Assembly: GCA_963776195.1 (NCBI GenBank)
Contig: CAVZMO010000024.1
Span: 106,708-170,707 of the forward strand
DNA length: 64,000 nucleotides
Direction of reading: 5' to 3'
DNA from: CAVZMO01 sp963776195
Lineage (GTDB): Bacteria > Nitrospirota > Thermodesulfovibrionia > Thermodesulfovibrionales > SM23-35
Part shown: positions 45,933 through 55,427 of the stretch, piece by piece
Layout of the letters: every line of letters starts with the position of its first letter
Numbering within the stretch: the first letter of the stretch is position 1
Program-made: the position numbers and the translations under genes
Notes under the pieces: model-generated
Told to the model about the DNA's origin: nothing
The model's database searches: none
What the model saw: only the letters and a program-made list of their open reading frames with translations

Positions 45933-46045
45933 TGCAGCCTGGGGACGGCCCTTCGCAGCAGGTGGATGTGAACCCCGTGAGGTCCGGAAGGAAGCAGCGG
46001 TAAGCATTTTTCCTGGGTGCCGGAGTCAGCCGCTCCCAGGCTGGA
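45933..46045 (+). ncRNA. ffs: Signal recognition particle RNA (4.5S, small bacterial type)
   Basis: The conserved core GTGAACCCCGTGAGGTCC, followed by GGAAGGAAGCAGCGGTAA, is present in the helix 8 tip (about 45970-46005), and the closing arms CAGCCTGGG and CCCAGGCTG pair at about 45935 and 46043. It starts 12 bp after the tRNA-Ser and ends 20 bp before dnaX, an arrangement seen in many bacteria. It binds Ffh and guides membrane-protein targeting. Confidence 0.92.
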
Positions 46046-46064
46046 GGAAGACAAGGAAAAGGAT

Positions 46065-47780
46065 ATGAGCTATCTAGTCTTAGCAAGAAAATGGAGACCC
46101 CAGACGTTTGATGACCTTACCGGTCAGGAACCTATTGCCCGGATTCTGAAAAACGCGATAGACCAGGGAAGGATTGCTCATGCCTATCTCTTTTCCGGTC
46201 CGAGAGGGGTCGGCAAGACCTCGACGGCACGGATACTCGCAAAGGCGCTGAACTGCGAACACGGCCCGACATCTGCCCCATGCGGCTCGTGCTCTTTTTG
46301 CACCTCAATAACAGAAGGATCTTCGGTAGATGTGATGGAAATCGACGGCGCTTCGAATAACAGCGTCAATGATATCAGAGACCTCAGGGAAAGGGTCAAA
46401 TATGTCCCCTCAGGCGGAAGATATAAAGTCTACATTATCGACGAAACACATATGCTGTCCGACGCCGCTTTCAATGCCTTATTGAAAACCCTTGAAGAAC
46501 CTCCTCCGCATGTTGTCTTCGTACTCGCCACAACAGCTCCCAAGAAGGTCCCTTCGACCGTACTTTCGCGCTGTCAGCACCTCCCATTCAGGAGAATCCC
46601 CAACTCACAGATAAGGGAGAGGCTAAAAAAGATTTCCGATGCCGAGGGAATCACGATTTCCGGTCCGGCCCTTGAAATGGTCGCCCGGGCCGCCGACGGG
46701 AGTATGCGCGACTCACTGACGATACTCGATCAAATAGCATCTTTCTCGTCTGATATCGGCGAAGCAGAGGTGAAAGACCTGCTCGGCATCACAGACTTCG
46801 GGTTGCTTTCTCAACTTGCAATGGCGCTTATTGAGGGCAAAAGAGAGGACATCCTGGAGCTAACGGGCGAACTCATGGAAAAAGGCACGGACATCAGATC
46901 CTTTACCAGGGAGTTTATTCAGTTCTTCAGAGATATGCTTGTGACGAGCATTGTGAAAAAACCTCATGAGATTCTCGATCTGAGTCGGGGGGAGTTGGAC
47001 ACGATACAAAATATTCTGCGGAAGACATCCGAAGACCATCTCACCCTTCTGCTCTCGGAACTCATGAAAGCGGAGATTGACGTGAGAAACGCATCTTCGC
47101 CGCGTCTTGCTTTTGAGATGTCTCTTTTGAAATTGAGTTTTTTAAATGACATGAGACCCCTCAAAGAGGTTATGGAAAATATAGAGGAGTATGTCAAGCT
47201 GATGCCGGATGCCGGAATAACCGGGAAAAGCATTCAGACGGACAGGAAAGATACCGAACAAAAAAAAACCGAAGTTGAAGCCGAAACCCCCGGAAAAAGT
47301 TTGACGGATAAAGAAACAGAGATCGTGCAGCCATCCGGGCCGGTTGGGCAGGAATTTGAGAGGGTCCCGTCCGCCGATAAAGACATAACCAGTGTTGTCT
47401 GGGAGAAGGCTATGACAAAAATGGAACCGCCGCTCGCATCCAAGCTGTCTAAAGCCACCTTTAACATTTCCGGCGACAAACTGGTCCTCACCCTTAATGG
47501 AGGGTACTCGGTTTTTGCAGATTCCATAAAAAAGAATGCGGAATTAATAGAAAATATTTTTTCCGAAGAACTTGGCAGAAAAGTCAGTCTGGAATTACAG
47601 ATAGCCAAGAAAAAGATGGTCCGAAAAAAAGATTTAAAGGAAAAAGTGATAGCCGATCCTGTGATTAAAGAGGTCCTTGAACTCTTTGACGGCAGGGTTG
47701 TGGATGTGATACCGATAAACGAACACAGGGGGCAGAGCACAGAACACGGGACACAGAATACAAAAGACAGAAATTCTTAA
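46065..47780 (+). CDS. dnaX: DNA polymerase III subunits gamma/tau
   Basis: The start is the ATG at 46065 (M-S-Y-L-V-L-A-R-K-W-R-P); a longer frame begins inside the SRP RNA and is not used. Walker A is G-P-R-G-V-G-K-T-S-T, the zinc cysteines are C-x8-C-x2-C-x2-C (CEHG...CGSCSFC), the Walker B region is I-I-D-E-T-H-M-L and the sensor is in S-R-C-Q. It loads the sliding clamp. The last 20 or so codons (47715-47780, N-E-H-R-G-Q-S-T-E-H-G-T-Q-N-T) come from a CAGAACACGG-type repeat and look like a recent read-through extension. The frame is intact, unlike the neighbouring tRNA-charging genes. Confidence 0.93.
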   Translation: MSYLVLARKWRPQTFDDLTGQEPIARILKNAIDQGRIAHAYLFSGPRGVGKTSTARILAKALNCEHGPTSAPCGSCSFCTSITEGSSVDVMEIDGASNNSVNDIRDLRERVKYVPSGGRYKVYIIDETHMLSDAAFNALLKTLEEPPPHVVFVLATTAPKKVPSTVLSRCQHLPFRRIPNSQIRERLKKISDAEGITISGPALEMVARAADGSMRDSLTILDQIASFSSDIGEAEVKDLLGITDFGLLSQLAMALIEGKREDILELTGELMEKGTDIRSFTREFIQFFRDMLVTSIVKKPHEILDLSRGELDTIQNILRKTSEDHLTLLLSELMKAEIDVRNASSPRLAFEMSLLKLSFLNDMRPLKEVMENIEEYVKLMPDAGITGKSIQTDRKDTEQKKTEVEAETPGKSLTDKETEIVQPSGPVGQEFERVPSADKDITSVVWEKAMTKMEPPLASKLSKATFNISGDKLVLTLNGGYSVFADSIKKNAELIENIFSEELGRKVSLELQIAKKKMVRKKDLKEKVIADPVIKEVLELFDGRVVDVIPINEHRGQSTEHGTQNTKDRNS

Positions 47781-47841
47781 ATTGTTTTGAATCTGTGTTC
47801 TGTGTTCTTGGATCTGTCTTCTGAAATAAAGGGAGGATACC

Positions 47842-48177
47842 ATGTCTAAAAAAATGCTCGGAGACATAATGCGCGAGGCCCAGAAGCTCCAGGCAAAAAT
47901 GGCGGAGATGCAGGAGGAAGCAAAGAAGAAGACCGTTGAAGCGACCGCGGGCGGCGGGATGGTCACCGTGGTTGCCAGTGGTGCAGGAGAAGTTATTTCT
48001 ATAAAAATCGAGAAGGATGTTGTTAATCCGGACGATGTCGAGATGCTTCAGGACCTTATTATGGCAGCAGTCAATGAGGCATTGCGCCGTGCGCAGGAAA
48101 TGGTGAACAGTGAGATGTCAAAGCTGACCGGCGGCTTACAGTTACCCGGATTGGGTAATCTGGGGAAACTTTTCTAA
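47842..48177 (+). CDS. ybaB: YbaB/EbfC nucleoid-associated protein
   Basis: This 111-residue protein has the usual E-A-Q-K-L-Q-A-K-M-A-E-M-Q-E-E helix, a central strand pair with G-A-G-E-V-I-S-I-K-I, and a C-terminal G-G-L-Q-L-P-G-L tail. GGGAGG precedes the ATG. YbaB binds DNA as a dimer and normally follows dnaX; recR, its frequent third partner, is not here. Confidence 0.9.
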   Translation: MSKKMLGDIMREAQKLQAKMAEMQEEAKKKTVEATAGGGMVTVVASGAGEVISIKIEKDVVNPDDVEMLQDLIMAAVNEALRRAQEMVNSEMSKLTGGLQLPGLGNLGKLF

Positions 48178-48228
48178 GCCCTCAATGCATAGCGCATGAC
48201 GCCTGTATATTTTCGGTTAAAATAAATT

Positions 48229-48534
48229 ATGGAACCATTTATTTCGGATGTCACCGAAGAAGAGATAAAACAGGAAAAGATAAAGGCACAGAGACTCAGG
48301 AAGTCCCAATGGTGGCACAGGAAATGTGCCGGCGGTATCTGTTATTTTTGCGGCAAGAAGATGTCTCCGAAAGACCTCACCATGGAGCATGTGGTTCCGA
48401 TCATACGCGGAGGCAAGTCGTCGAAGGGGAACCTGGTCCCGGCGTGCAAGGAATGCAATAACAGGAAGAAATATCTCCTTCCGCTTGAATGGGAAGAGTA
48501 TCTCGAACGATTGGATGGAGACCCCTGGAGTTAA
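48229..48534 (+). CDS. HNH endonuclease domain protein
   Basis: This 101-residue protein has C-Y-F-C-G-K-K at about residues 40-46, then M-E-H-V-V-P, G-G-x-S-x-x-x-N-L and C-K-E-C-N-N-R-K: a complete HNH fold with two CxxC zinc pairs. It stands alone between ybaB and tilS. Such small HNH proteins are widespread and their biological role is unclear; there is no sign that it belongs to an intron or phage. Confidence 0.8.
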   Translation: MEPFISDVTEEEIKQEKIKAQRLRKSQWWHRKCAGGICYFCGKKMSPKDLTMEHVVPIIRGGKSSKGNLVPACKECNNRKKYLLPLEWEEYLERLDGDPWS

Positions 48535-48537
48535 AGA

Positions 48538-49933
48538 GTGTTAATCTCCGGGTTCGTTCATAAGGCAGTCGCCACAATCAGGAAATATTCCATGTTTGCG
48601 GGAGGGGAAAAGGTCCTCGTGGGTCTCTCGGGAGGACCTGATTCGGTATGCCTCCTTCATCTTCTCCTCAGTATAAAAAACAAGTTTATGCTCGACCTGA
48701 GTGCGATATACATCGACCATGGTCTGAGACCGGGTGAGACCGACGAGGAGGTGGTGTTCTGTAAAGATCTCTGCGAAAGCCTCCATATTCCCTTCATGAC
48801 AAAGGCTATTGATGTAAAATCATATGCAAGAGAACAAAGGATGAATATTCAGGAGGCGGCGAGACAGTTGCGTTACACGATATTCGATGAAGCATCCTAT
48901 GAAATGAGTGCTCAGAAAATTGCCTTGGGACATACAGCCGATGATCAGGCAGAGACGCTTCTCATGCGCCTTCTCAGGGGCTCGGGACCCACAGGGCTTG
49001 CCGGAATTCCCCCGGTAAGAAAGAATATCATTCGTCCGTTGATCGAGACCGAGCGGAAAGATATCGAAAAATTCCTTGATGAAGGAAAGATCGGATTCAT
49101 AATCGATTCATCAAATACAAAAAAAGACTATTTGAGGAATAGAATAAGGCTCGCGCTTTTTCCGATGCTCAGGGAATTAAACCCTGATATTACCGAGACC
49201 CTTTCGAAGACCGCGGCGATATTAAGGGATGAAGAAAAATATTTCGAAATTATTGTCACTAAGACACTGATGAAACTCATCAGCAGGAAGACCGACTCCC
49301 GTATCGAGTTGTTCCTTTTACCGGTCGAGTCTATGGATAAGGTCATCTTGAGGAGGGTTTTGCGGAGAGCCATAGAAGAGACAAAAGGTCTCCGTGAAAT
49401 AAGCTTCATCCACATAGAGGATATCATTGATCTTATAAAGAGGGGCAAGGCGGGTGACAGGCTCTATCTCCCCGGGGGCATACGGGCAATAAAGGAATAT
49501 GCGACCCTCATCCTCACATCTGAACCGCCCGTTACGCTAAGCGCCTGCCCCTTAATGCTTCCCGGTGAGACTATTCTGAAAGAGGCCGGGGTATTAATCA
49601 AGGCTTCGATCCTGGAACTTCCGGTTGAGGCCGCCGGTACCGGGCTGCAGACTGATTCGGCTCTCTTTGATGCGGACAAGTTAGTCTTTCCTCTTATAGC
49701 GAGACCAAGAAAAGATGGTGACTTTTTTTACCCCCTCGGTTTCGGCAAACGGAAAAAAATCCAGGACTTTTTTGTTGATGAGAAAGTGCCGAGGGATGAG
49801 CGCGACAGAACTCCTCTGATCATCTCGGGAGAGGACATCATTTGGGTGCTTGGATACAGAGGAGACGACAGATTCAAGGTACGGAAGAAACAAAAAAGGT
49901 ATAGAATTAGAGGTGAAGAAGATCAGAGATTAA
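48538..49933 (+). CDS. tilS: tRNA(Ile)-lysidine synthase, frameshifted near the end
   Basis: The start TTG at 48538 is taken from the frame; V-G-L-S-G-G-P-D-S is the PP-loop ATP pyrophosphatase motif. The TilS substrate-binding domain is present in the middle and the C-terminal domain ends R-G-D-D-R-F-K-V. Near 49884-49897 the frame fuses to gltX. One base added there restores a normal end (K-K-G-I-E-L-E-V-K-K-I-R-D) with TAA at 49931-49933. The enzyme changes C34 of tRNA-Ile to lysidine. The apparent fusion to gltX is probably an indel artefact. Confidence 0.82.
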
Positions 49934-49956
49934 AGGAAGGTAGGGGTGAGACAAAT

Positions 49957-51400
49957 ATGCAGGAGGTTATTTTGGCTGATACTGTAAGAGTAAGATTTGC
50001 ACCGAGTCCAACGGGACATCTGCACATAGGCGGGGCGAGGACGGCGCTTTTTAACCGGCTTTATGCGAAACATAACAAAGGAACGTTCATATTAAGGATT
50101 GAAGACACCGACAGGACCCGCTCCACCGAAGAATTTATAGACTCGATCATTGAAGGGATGAAGTGGCTTGATCTCGACTGGGATGAAGGGCCTTACAGGC
50201 AGACAGACAGGTTTGATGTTTATCGCAATTATGCCGAAAAGCTCCTGAACGAAGGAAATGCTTACTATTGCTATTGCACTCCCGAAGAACTCGAACAGAG
50301 AAGGCAGGAGGCATTGGCAAAGGGCAAATCACCGAAATATGACGGCCGCTGCAGGGATCTGAAATCACCCATACCGGACAGAAAACCCGCTATACGTTTC
50401 AGGATGCCGCAGGAAGGGTGAAGTTGTTGTTGAGGATTTAATCAAGGGGAGGACAGTCTTTGACAATGCCCAGCTCGACGACCTTATAATCATGCGGTCT
50501 GACGGGACTCCGACCTATAATTTTACGGTTGTCGTCGATGATGTGGACATGAATATCACCCACGTCATCCGGGGCGATGACCACCTGAATAACACGCCGA
50601 AACAGATCCATATTTACAGCGCTCTCGGCTACGAAATCCCCCTGTTTGCGCATCTCCCGATGATTTTGGGCTCTGATAAGGCGAGACTGAGCAAGAGGCA
50701 CGGAGCCACATCGGTTTTGGCATACAGGGAAATGGGGTATCTTCCCGAGGCACTCGTGAACTATCTGGTCCGCCTCGGATGGTCTTACGGGGACCAGGAA
50801 ATATTTACGAGAGAGGAGTTGATCGAATATTTTTCCTTCGAGAGCGTAGGGAAATCCGCCGCCGTTTTCAACCCGGAAAAACTTCTCTGGCTGAACAGTC
50901 AATACATCATGAACTCGACACCCGAAAATCTTGCCGATCTTGTCAGGCCGTTCCTCATAAGAGAAAAAATCATCGGAGAACATCAGGTCCTCGATAAAGA
51001 ATGGCTCTCAAAGGCCATAATTACCTTAAAGGAGCGTTCGAAGACGCTGATGGAACTTGCTCATTCATTGAGGTATTATATTTCAGAGGATATTGAGTAT
51101 AATCTGAAGGCAAAAGAAAAATTTCTGAAAGAAAACAACCTCGCGGCTTTGATCGAGGTGCAGAGAATCCCTTAAAGGGCTCGACAATTTTACGGCTACC
51201 GGAGATCGAAAAGATATTCTGTATCGCTTGTTGAAAAACTTCAGACAAAGCTCGGCAATATCGCACAGCCTGTGAGGGTCGCTATGACCGGTAAGACGGA
51301 AAGCCCGGGAATATTCGAGGTGATCGAGATTGTCGGCAAAGAGAAGACGCTGAAAAGGTTGGAGAAGGCGATAAATACAATAAAGACAGCCCATGAATAA
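49957..51400 (+). CDS. gltX: Glutamyl-tRNA synthetase, four frameshifts
   Basis: Start may be the ATG at 49957 or the TTG at 49972, which has GGAGG at ideal spacing and gives M-A-D-T-V-R-V-R-F. The HIGH region is P-T-G-H-L-H-I-G-G and the KMSKS region A-R-L-S-K-R-H-G. Extra single bases near 50415, 51161, 51201 and 51222 break the frame; removing them gives a protein of about 475 residues that ends I-N-T-I-K-T-A-H-E at 51400. It charges tRNA-Glu, and possibly tRNA-Gln, if GatCAB is used. Confidence 0.82.
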
Positions 51401-53134
51401 TACAGAAGCGAGAAAAAGAAGAAAATCCCTGAAATTCCCGCATCGGATTCTTCCAAGCCGTCTGATTTTATCAGGAATATCATTTCAGAGGACATAAAAG
51501 CAGACACATACAGCGGACGGGTCCATACCCGGTTTCCTCCGGAACCCAACGGTTATCTCCATATCGGACACGCAAAATCCATCTGTCTCAATTTCGGGAT
51601 CGCTGGAGATTTCGGAGGTCTCTGCAATCTGAGGTTCGACGATACCAATCCGGTAAAGGAAGAAGTCGAATATGTAGAGTCGATTAAGGAAGATGTCAGA
51701 TGGCTCGGTTTCAACTGGGATGACAGGTTGTATTATGCATCGGATTACTTTGATCGGTTGTACCAATATGCAATACAACTGATCAAGAAAAGGCAAGGCA
51801 TATGTCTGCGACCTGAGCCCGCAGGAGATGAGGGAATACCGCGGCACCTTGACCGAGCCGGGCAAAGATAGTCCTTATCGTAATCGGTCCGTGGAAGAGA
51901 ATCTTGATCTGTTCGAGCGCATGAGGGCCGGTGAATTTGCAGACGGTTCCCGCACACTGCGGGCCAAAATCGATATGTCTTCGGGGAATCTTAATATGCG
52001 GGATCCTGTTATCTACCGTATACTCCACGCTGTCGCACCACAGGACGGGAGACAAGTGGTGCATCTATCCGATGTACGATTTCGCCCATTGTTTTTCAGA
52101 TTCCATCGAAGGGATCACCCATTCGATCTGCACCCTGGAATTTGAAGACCATCGCCCGTTATATGACTGGTTCCTCGATGAGTTAGAGGTGTCTATCATC
52201 CCAAGCAGATCGAGTTCGCCCGTCTCAACCTCAACTATACGGTATTGAGCAAGCGGAAACTGATCGAACTGGTAGTGCAGGGATGCGTCAGGGGATGGGA
52301 TGATCCCGCGAATGCCCACGATATCGGGCTTGCGAAGGCGCGGATATACACCCGAATCGATAAGAAACTTCTGTGACCGTATAGGTGTGGCCAAAAGAGA
52401 CAGCCTCGTGGACATGGCGCTCCTGGAATATTATGTCCGTGAGGATTTAAATAAACGTGCTCCCCGCGTTATGGCGGTGTTGCAGCCACTTAGGATAGTA
52501 ATAGACAATTATCCGGAAGACCTTGTGGAAGAAATGGAGGCGGTAAACAATCCTGAAGATCCCTGCCATGGGTACACGGAAAGTGCCCTTTTCGCGTGTC
52601 ATCTATGTTGAAAAAGATGATTTTCGGGAGGATCCGCCAAAACAATTCTTCCGGTTGGCCCCCGGGCGCGAAGTGAGGCTCCGATACGCCTATTTCATCA
52701 AATGCGTGGGTGTGGTCAAGGACGAGCGGACCGGAGATGTGATCGAACTCCATTGCACTTATGATCCGAAAACCCGCGGAGGTGATGCCCCGGACGGGCG
52801 TAAGGTGAAGGCAACACTCCATTGGGTCTCGGCAGCGCACTCAATCGAAGCCGGTGTACGCCTGTACGATCATCTTTTTACAAAGCCCGATCCGGGTGAT
52901 GTGGAAGAAGGTCAGGATTTCAAATCCTGCATAAATCCGGGCTCATTGACAACGTTGGCTTCCTGTCGTGTTGAGCCGAGTCTTGCCGAAGCAGCGATAG
53001 GTGGCCGCTATCAGTTCGAAAGGCACGGTTATTTCTGCGTCGACCCCGATTCTGCGCCGGGCAAATTGGTATTCAACCGTACGGTGTCACTGCGTGATAC
53101 ATGGGCGAAAATCGAAAAGTCGCAAAAGAAATAA
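51393..53134 (+). CDS. glnS: Glutaminyl-tRNA synthetase, about six frameshifts
   Basis: The ATG at 51393 overlaps the gltX stop by 8 bp. After a shift in an A-run near 51410 the frame gives P-P-E-P-N-G-Y-L-H-I-G-H-A-K-S (HIGH). Further indels lie near 51790, 52034, 52190, 52306 and 52563. Pieces align in order with GlnS: W-C-I-Y-P-M-Y-D-F-A-H, V-L-S-K-R-K-L (KMSKS), R-M-P-T-I-S-G-L-R-R-R-G-Y-T and the C-terminal beta-barrel domain, ending K-S-Q-K-K at 53134. Intact length would be about 575 residues. It charges tRNA-Gln directly. Confidence 0.8.
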
Positions 53135-53183
53135 TCGGAATGTAACGGCATTTTATATAGCACCAAATGAGAAAGGGTAAACC

Positions 53184-54179
53184 ATGAGTTATATAACTGT
53201 TGTAGGCGCCGGTAGTTGGGGAACAACACTTGCCTGCCTTCTCTCTACGAAAGGCTTTGACATAGTCCTCTGGGTCTATGAAAAAGAGCTCGCAGATGAA
53301 ATAACCGCAACAAGAATAAACAGCGTCTATATGCCTGATGTGACGCTTCCTGACAATATACGGATTACCAATAGCTTTCATGACGCTTTAACAAAGACGA
53401 GATATATCGTCAATGCTATTCCCGCTCAATACACGAGGTCTGTGTTCAAACAAGCGCTTCCCCATATCGTGGATGAAGCGATAATTATCAGTGTTTCAAA
53501 GGGGATAGAAAGAGGAACTCTGGTAACCGTCTCATCGATACTGAAGGAACTCTCTCATCATCCCGTTGCGGTCCTCTCGGGTCCAAGTTTCGCAAAGGAG
53601 GTCGTCAAGAAACTCCCTACAGCAGTGACCCTTGCGACGGAGGATAAAAATGCGGGGTTGCTGTTACAGGAAATATTCACTGTCGATAATTTCAGGGTTT
53701 ACACCCATGATGACATGGTCGGCGCAGAACTGGGCGGCGCCTTAAAGAATGTGATGGCGATAGCAGCGGGAATCTCCGACAGTCTCGGCCTCGGAAACAA
53801 TGCCAGGGCATCCTTGATAACAAGGGGGCTCGTCGAGATGACGAGACTGGGTGTTGCAATGGGTGCAAAAGAGAGGACATTTTCGGGACTGAGCGGAATA
53901 GGGGATCTGGTTCTCACATGCACCAGTCCCTTGTCAAGGAATTATGGCGTTGGGACAAAGCTGGGTCAGGGGCTGAAGCTCCAGGATATCCTGAATCAGA
54001 TGAAAAGCGTCGCCGAAGGCGTGCCGACTGCCGAATCAGCCTATGAACTTTCAAAAAGATACGGCATCGAAATGCCGATCGTGGAACAGGTATATAAAGT
54101 GCTCTATGAGGATAAAGACCCTGTGCTCGCTGTCAAAGATCTCATGGAGCGCACGCTGAAATCAGAGTTTTATGGGTAG
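53184..54179 (+). CDS. gpsA: NAD(P)-dependent glycerol-3-phosphate dehydrogenase
   Basis: This 331-residue protein has the Rossmann motif V-G-A-G-S-W-G-T-T-L-A (residues 5-15), the S-G-P-S-F-A-K-E-V motif and the catalytic K in G-G-A-L-K-N-V-M-A-I. The C-terminal helical domain has G-L-S-G-I-G-D-L-V-L-T. It makes sn-glycerol-3-phosphate for phospholipids. The start has GAGAAAGGG about 10 bases upstream. The gene is intact, which marks the end of the indel-rich region. Confidence 0.92.
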   Translation: MSYITVVGAGSWGTTLACLLSTKGFDIVLWVYEKELADEITATRINSVYMPDVTLPDNIRITNSFHDALTKTRYIVNAIPAQYTRSVFKQALPHIVDEAIIISVSKGIERGTLVTVSSILKELSHHPVAVLSGPSFAKEVVKKLPTAVTLATEDKNAGLLLQEIFTVDNFRVYTHDDMVGAELGGALKNVMAIAAGISDSLGLGNNARASLITRGLVEMTRLGVAMGAKERTFSGLSGIGDLVLTCTSPLSRNYGVGTKLGQGLKLQDILNQMKSVAEGVPTAESAYELSKRYGIEMPIVEQVYKVLYEDKDPVLAVKDLMERTLKSEFYG

Positions 54180-54230
54180 TATAAACGTGCCGTTTGAAAT
54201 ACATGCACATTGATTGCTCAGATATATCTC

Positions 54231-54306
54231 GTAGCCGCAGACTTCAGTCTGCGTTTTTTATACCATTAATAAAACTAAAAGCTCGCAAACTGAAGTTTGC
54301 GGCCAC
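54231..54306 (+). repeat. Paired palindromes that double as a terminator after gpsA
   Basis: Two hairpins face each other: CGCAGACT-TCA-GTCTGCG-like (54236-54253), followed by a run of T, and CGCAAACTGAAGTTTGCG (54284-54301). Their flanks GTAGCC and GGCCAC are complementary, giving a larger inverted repeat. The first hairpin with its T-run could end gpsA transcription. Confidence 0.55.
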
Positions 54307-54319
54307 TATTTGATCGACC

Positions 54320-55057
54320 TTGGATAGTTCAAGAATAAAAAAAATCCTTGAAGCCATAAAATCAGGGAAGCTGAGTATAAACAGCGCCTTTAATGAATTG
54401 AAACATCTCCCTTTCGAAGACCTCTCCTTTGCCAGGGTCGACCATCACAGGCATATAAGACAGGGAGTCCCGGAAGTTATCTTTGCCGAGGGGAAAACAG
54501 AAGGAGACATCGTTGCTATAGCAAGATCGATTTATCGAAGGAGCAAAAGATTATTGATCACCAGGGCCTCCAAAGAGATATATGATGGCCTTAACATAAA
54601 GAATGCCGTATTTCATCCTTTATCAAAAGCGATATCGGTGAATACGGAAAAGAAGAAAAAGGGACGCGTCCTCATACTCACTGCGGGGACATCCGACATA
54701 CCTGTTGCGGAAGAGGCATCGGTGACGACATCATTTCTCGGGAGTATGGTTGAGACGGTTTATGATGTTGGGGTTGCGGGGATCCACCGTCTTATGGAAG
54801 CCAAAGATTCTCTCAATTCCGCACGGGTAATCGTTGTTGTCGCGGGCATGGAGGGAGCCCTCCCCTCTGTCGTGGGCGGCCTCATCGACAAGCCGATTAT
54901 TGCGGTTCCGACTTCTGTAGGTTATGGCACAAGCCTGGGCGGGTTAACCGCACTTTTCGCGATGCTGAATTCTTGCGTACCGGGTATTGCGGTGATGAAT
55001 ATCGATAACGGCTTTGGGGCCGGCTGCCTTGCCCATAAAATAAACAGCGCTATTTGA
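54320..55057 (+). CDS. larB: LarB-like nickel-pincer cofactor biosynthesis carboxylase
   Basis: This 245-residue protein opens with a helical N-terminal part, then shows the PurE-like domain: T-A-G-T-S-D-I-P-V-A-E-E-A and G-V-G-I/A-G-I-H-R-L and A-G-M-E-G-A-L-P-S-V-V-G-G-L, with V-P-T-S-V-G-Y-G-T-S-L-G-G-L. LarB carboxylates and hydrolyses nicotinic acid adenine dinucleotide to start the lactate racemase cofactor. LarC and LarE are not in the window. TTG at 54320 is the only start that keeps the full N-terminus, without a clear ribosome-binding site. Its stop lies inside the -35 box of the thiamin promoter. Confidence 0.82.
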   Translation: MDSSRIKKILEAIKSGKLSINSAFNELKHLPFEDLSFARVDHHRHIRQGVPEVIFAEGKTEGDIVAIARSIYRRSKRLLITRASKEIYDGLNIKNAVFHPLSKAISVNTEKKKKGRVLILTAGTSDIPVAEEASVTTSFLGSMVETVYDVGVAGIHRLMEAKDSLNSARVIVVVAGMEGALPSVVGGLIDKPIIAVPTSVGYGTSLGGLTALFAMLNSCVPGIAVMNIDNGFGAGCLAHKINSAI

Positions 55058-55082
55058 CATTCCTTGAAGTCTAATCTATACT
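55054..55082 (+). promoter_or_regulatory. Sigma70-type promoter of the thiamin operon
   Basis: A perfect -35 TTGACA (55054-55059), 17-base spacer and -10 TATACT (55077-55082) predict a start near 55089, at the first base of the riboswitch. The -35 box overlaps the larB stop codon. Confidence 0.8.
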
Positions 55083-55090
55083 GAAACTGG

Positions 55091-55180
55091 AACCCTGGGG
55101 GAGGCTGAAGAGCCTGAGAGTCCCAATTTAGTTGGGGAGACCCCTTGAACCTGATGCGGACAATGCCGTCGTAGGGAATG
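55091..55180 (+). promoter_or_regulatory. TPP riboswitch (thi box)
   Basis: The conserved GCTGAAGAGCCTGAGAG segment (about 55104-55120) and the core CCTTGAACCTGATGCGGACA (about 55143-55162), followed by ATGCCGTCGTAGGGAA, are present. The P1 arms CCCT (55093) and AGGG (55173) pair. It senses thiamin pyrophosphate and controls the thiSGECD genes through the terminator that follows. Confidence 0.93.
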
Positions 55181-55190
55181 GGAAGGTAGA

Positions 55191-55219
55191 CCGTATCCTC
55201 AGGGATACGGTTTTTTGTT
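55191..55219 (+). terminator. Intrinsic terminator of the TPP riboswitch
   Basis: A perfect 8-bp stem CCGTATCC/GGATACGG with a four-base loop is followed by TTTTTT. It ends just before the thiS start, so the riboswitch likely acts by transcription attenuation. The alternative anti-terminator fold cannot be settled by eye. Confidence 0.85.
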
Positions 55220-55221
55220 TT

Positions 55222-55425
55222 ATGAGAGTTAAAGTTAACGGAGAATCATTCGAGACAATAAGAGCAGGTACCATATTCGAGCTTCTTCATGAACTCAAGA
55301 TCGAATCTGCCCGGGTTGCTGCGGTTGAGGTAAACCTTTCTATTATAAAAAGGGCGGGGTTTTCAACATTCAAACTGAAAGAGGGAGACGAGATCGAGAT
55401 CGTTAATTTTGTCGGAGGAGGATAA
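55222..55425 (+). CDS. thiS: Sulfur carrier protein ThiS
   Basis: This 67-residue protein has the ubiquitin-like fold pattern and ends in V-G-G-G, the C-terminal Gly-Gly that is adenylated and thiocarboxylated. The start is the ATG at 55222. A longer frame upstream runs through the riboswitch and is not real. ThiF, its activating enzyme, is not next to it. Confidence 0.92.
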   Translation: MRVKVNGESFETIRAGTIFELLHELKIESARVAAVEVNLSIIKRAGFSTFKLKEGDEIEIVNFVGGG

Positions 55426-55427
55426 AG

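Noticed and set aside
48538..50421. A single open frame that joins tilS to the first part of gltX, which could be read as a bifunctional protein
   Set aside because: A normal TilS end with TAA at 49931 appears in the next frame after one added base, and gltX has its own ribosome-binding site, so the fusion is more likely an indel effect.
55132..55221. Upstream extension of the thiS frame
   Set aside because: It runs through the TPP riboswitch and terminator; the ATG at 55222 gives a normal 67-residue ThiS.
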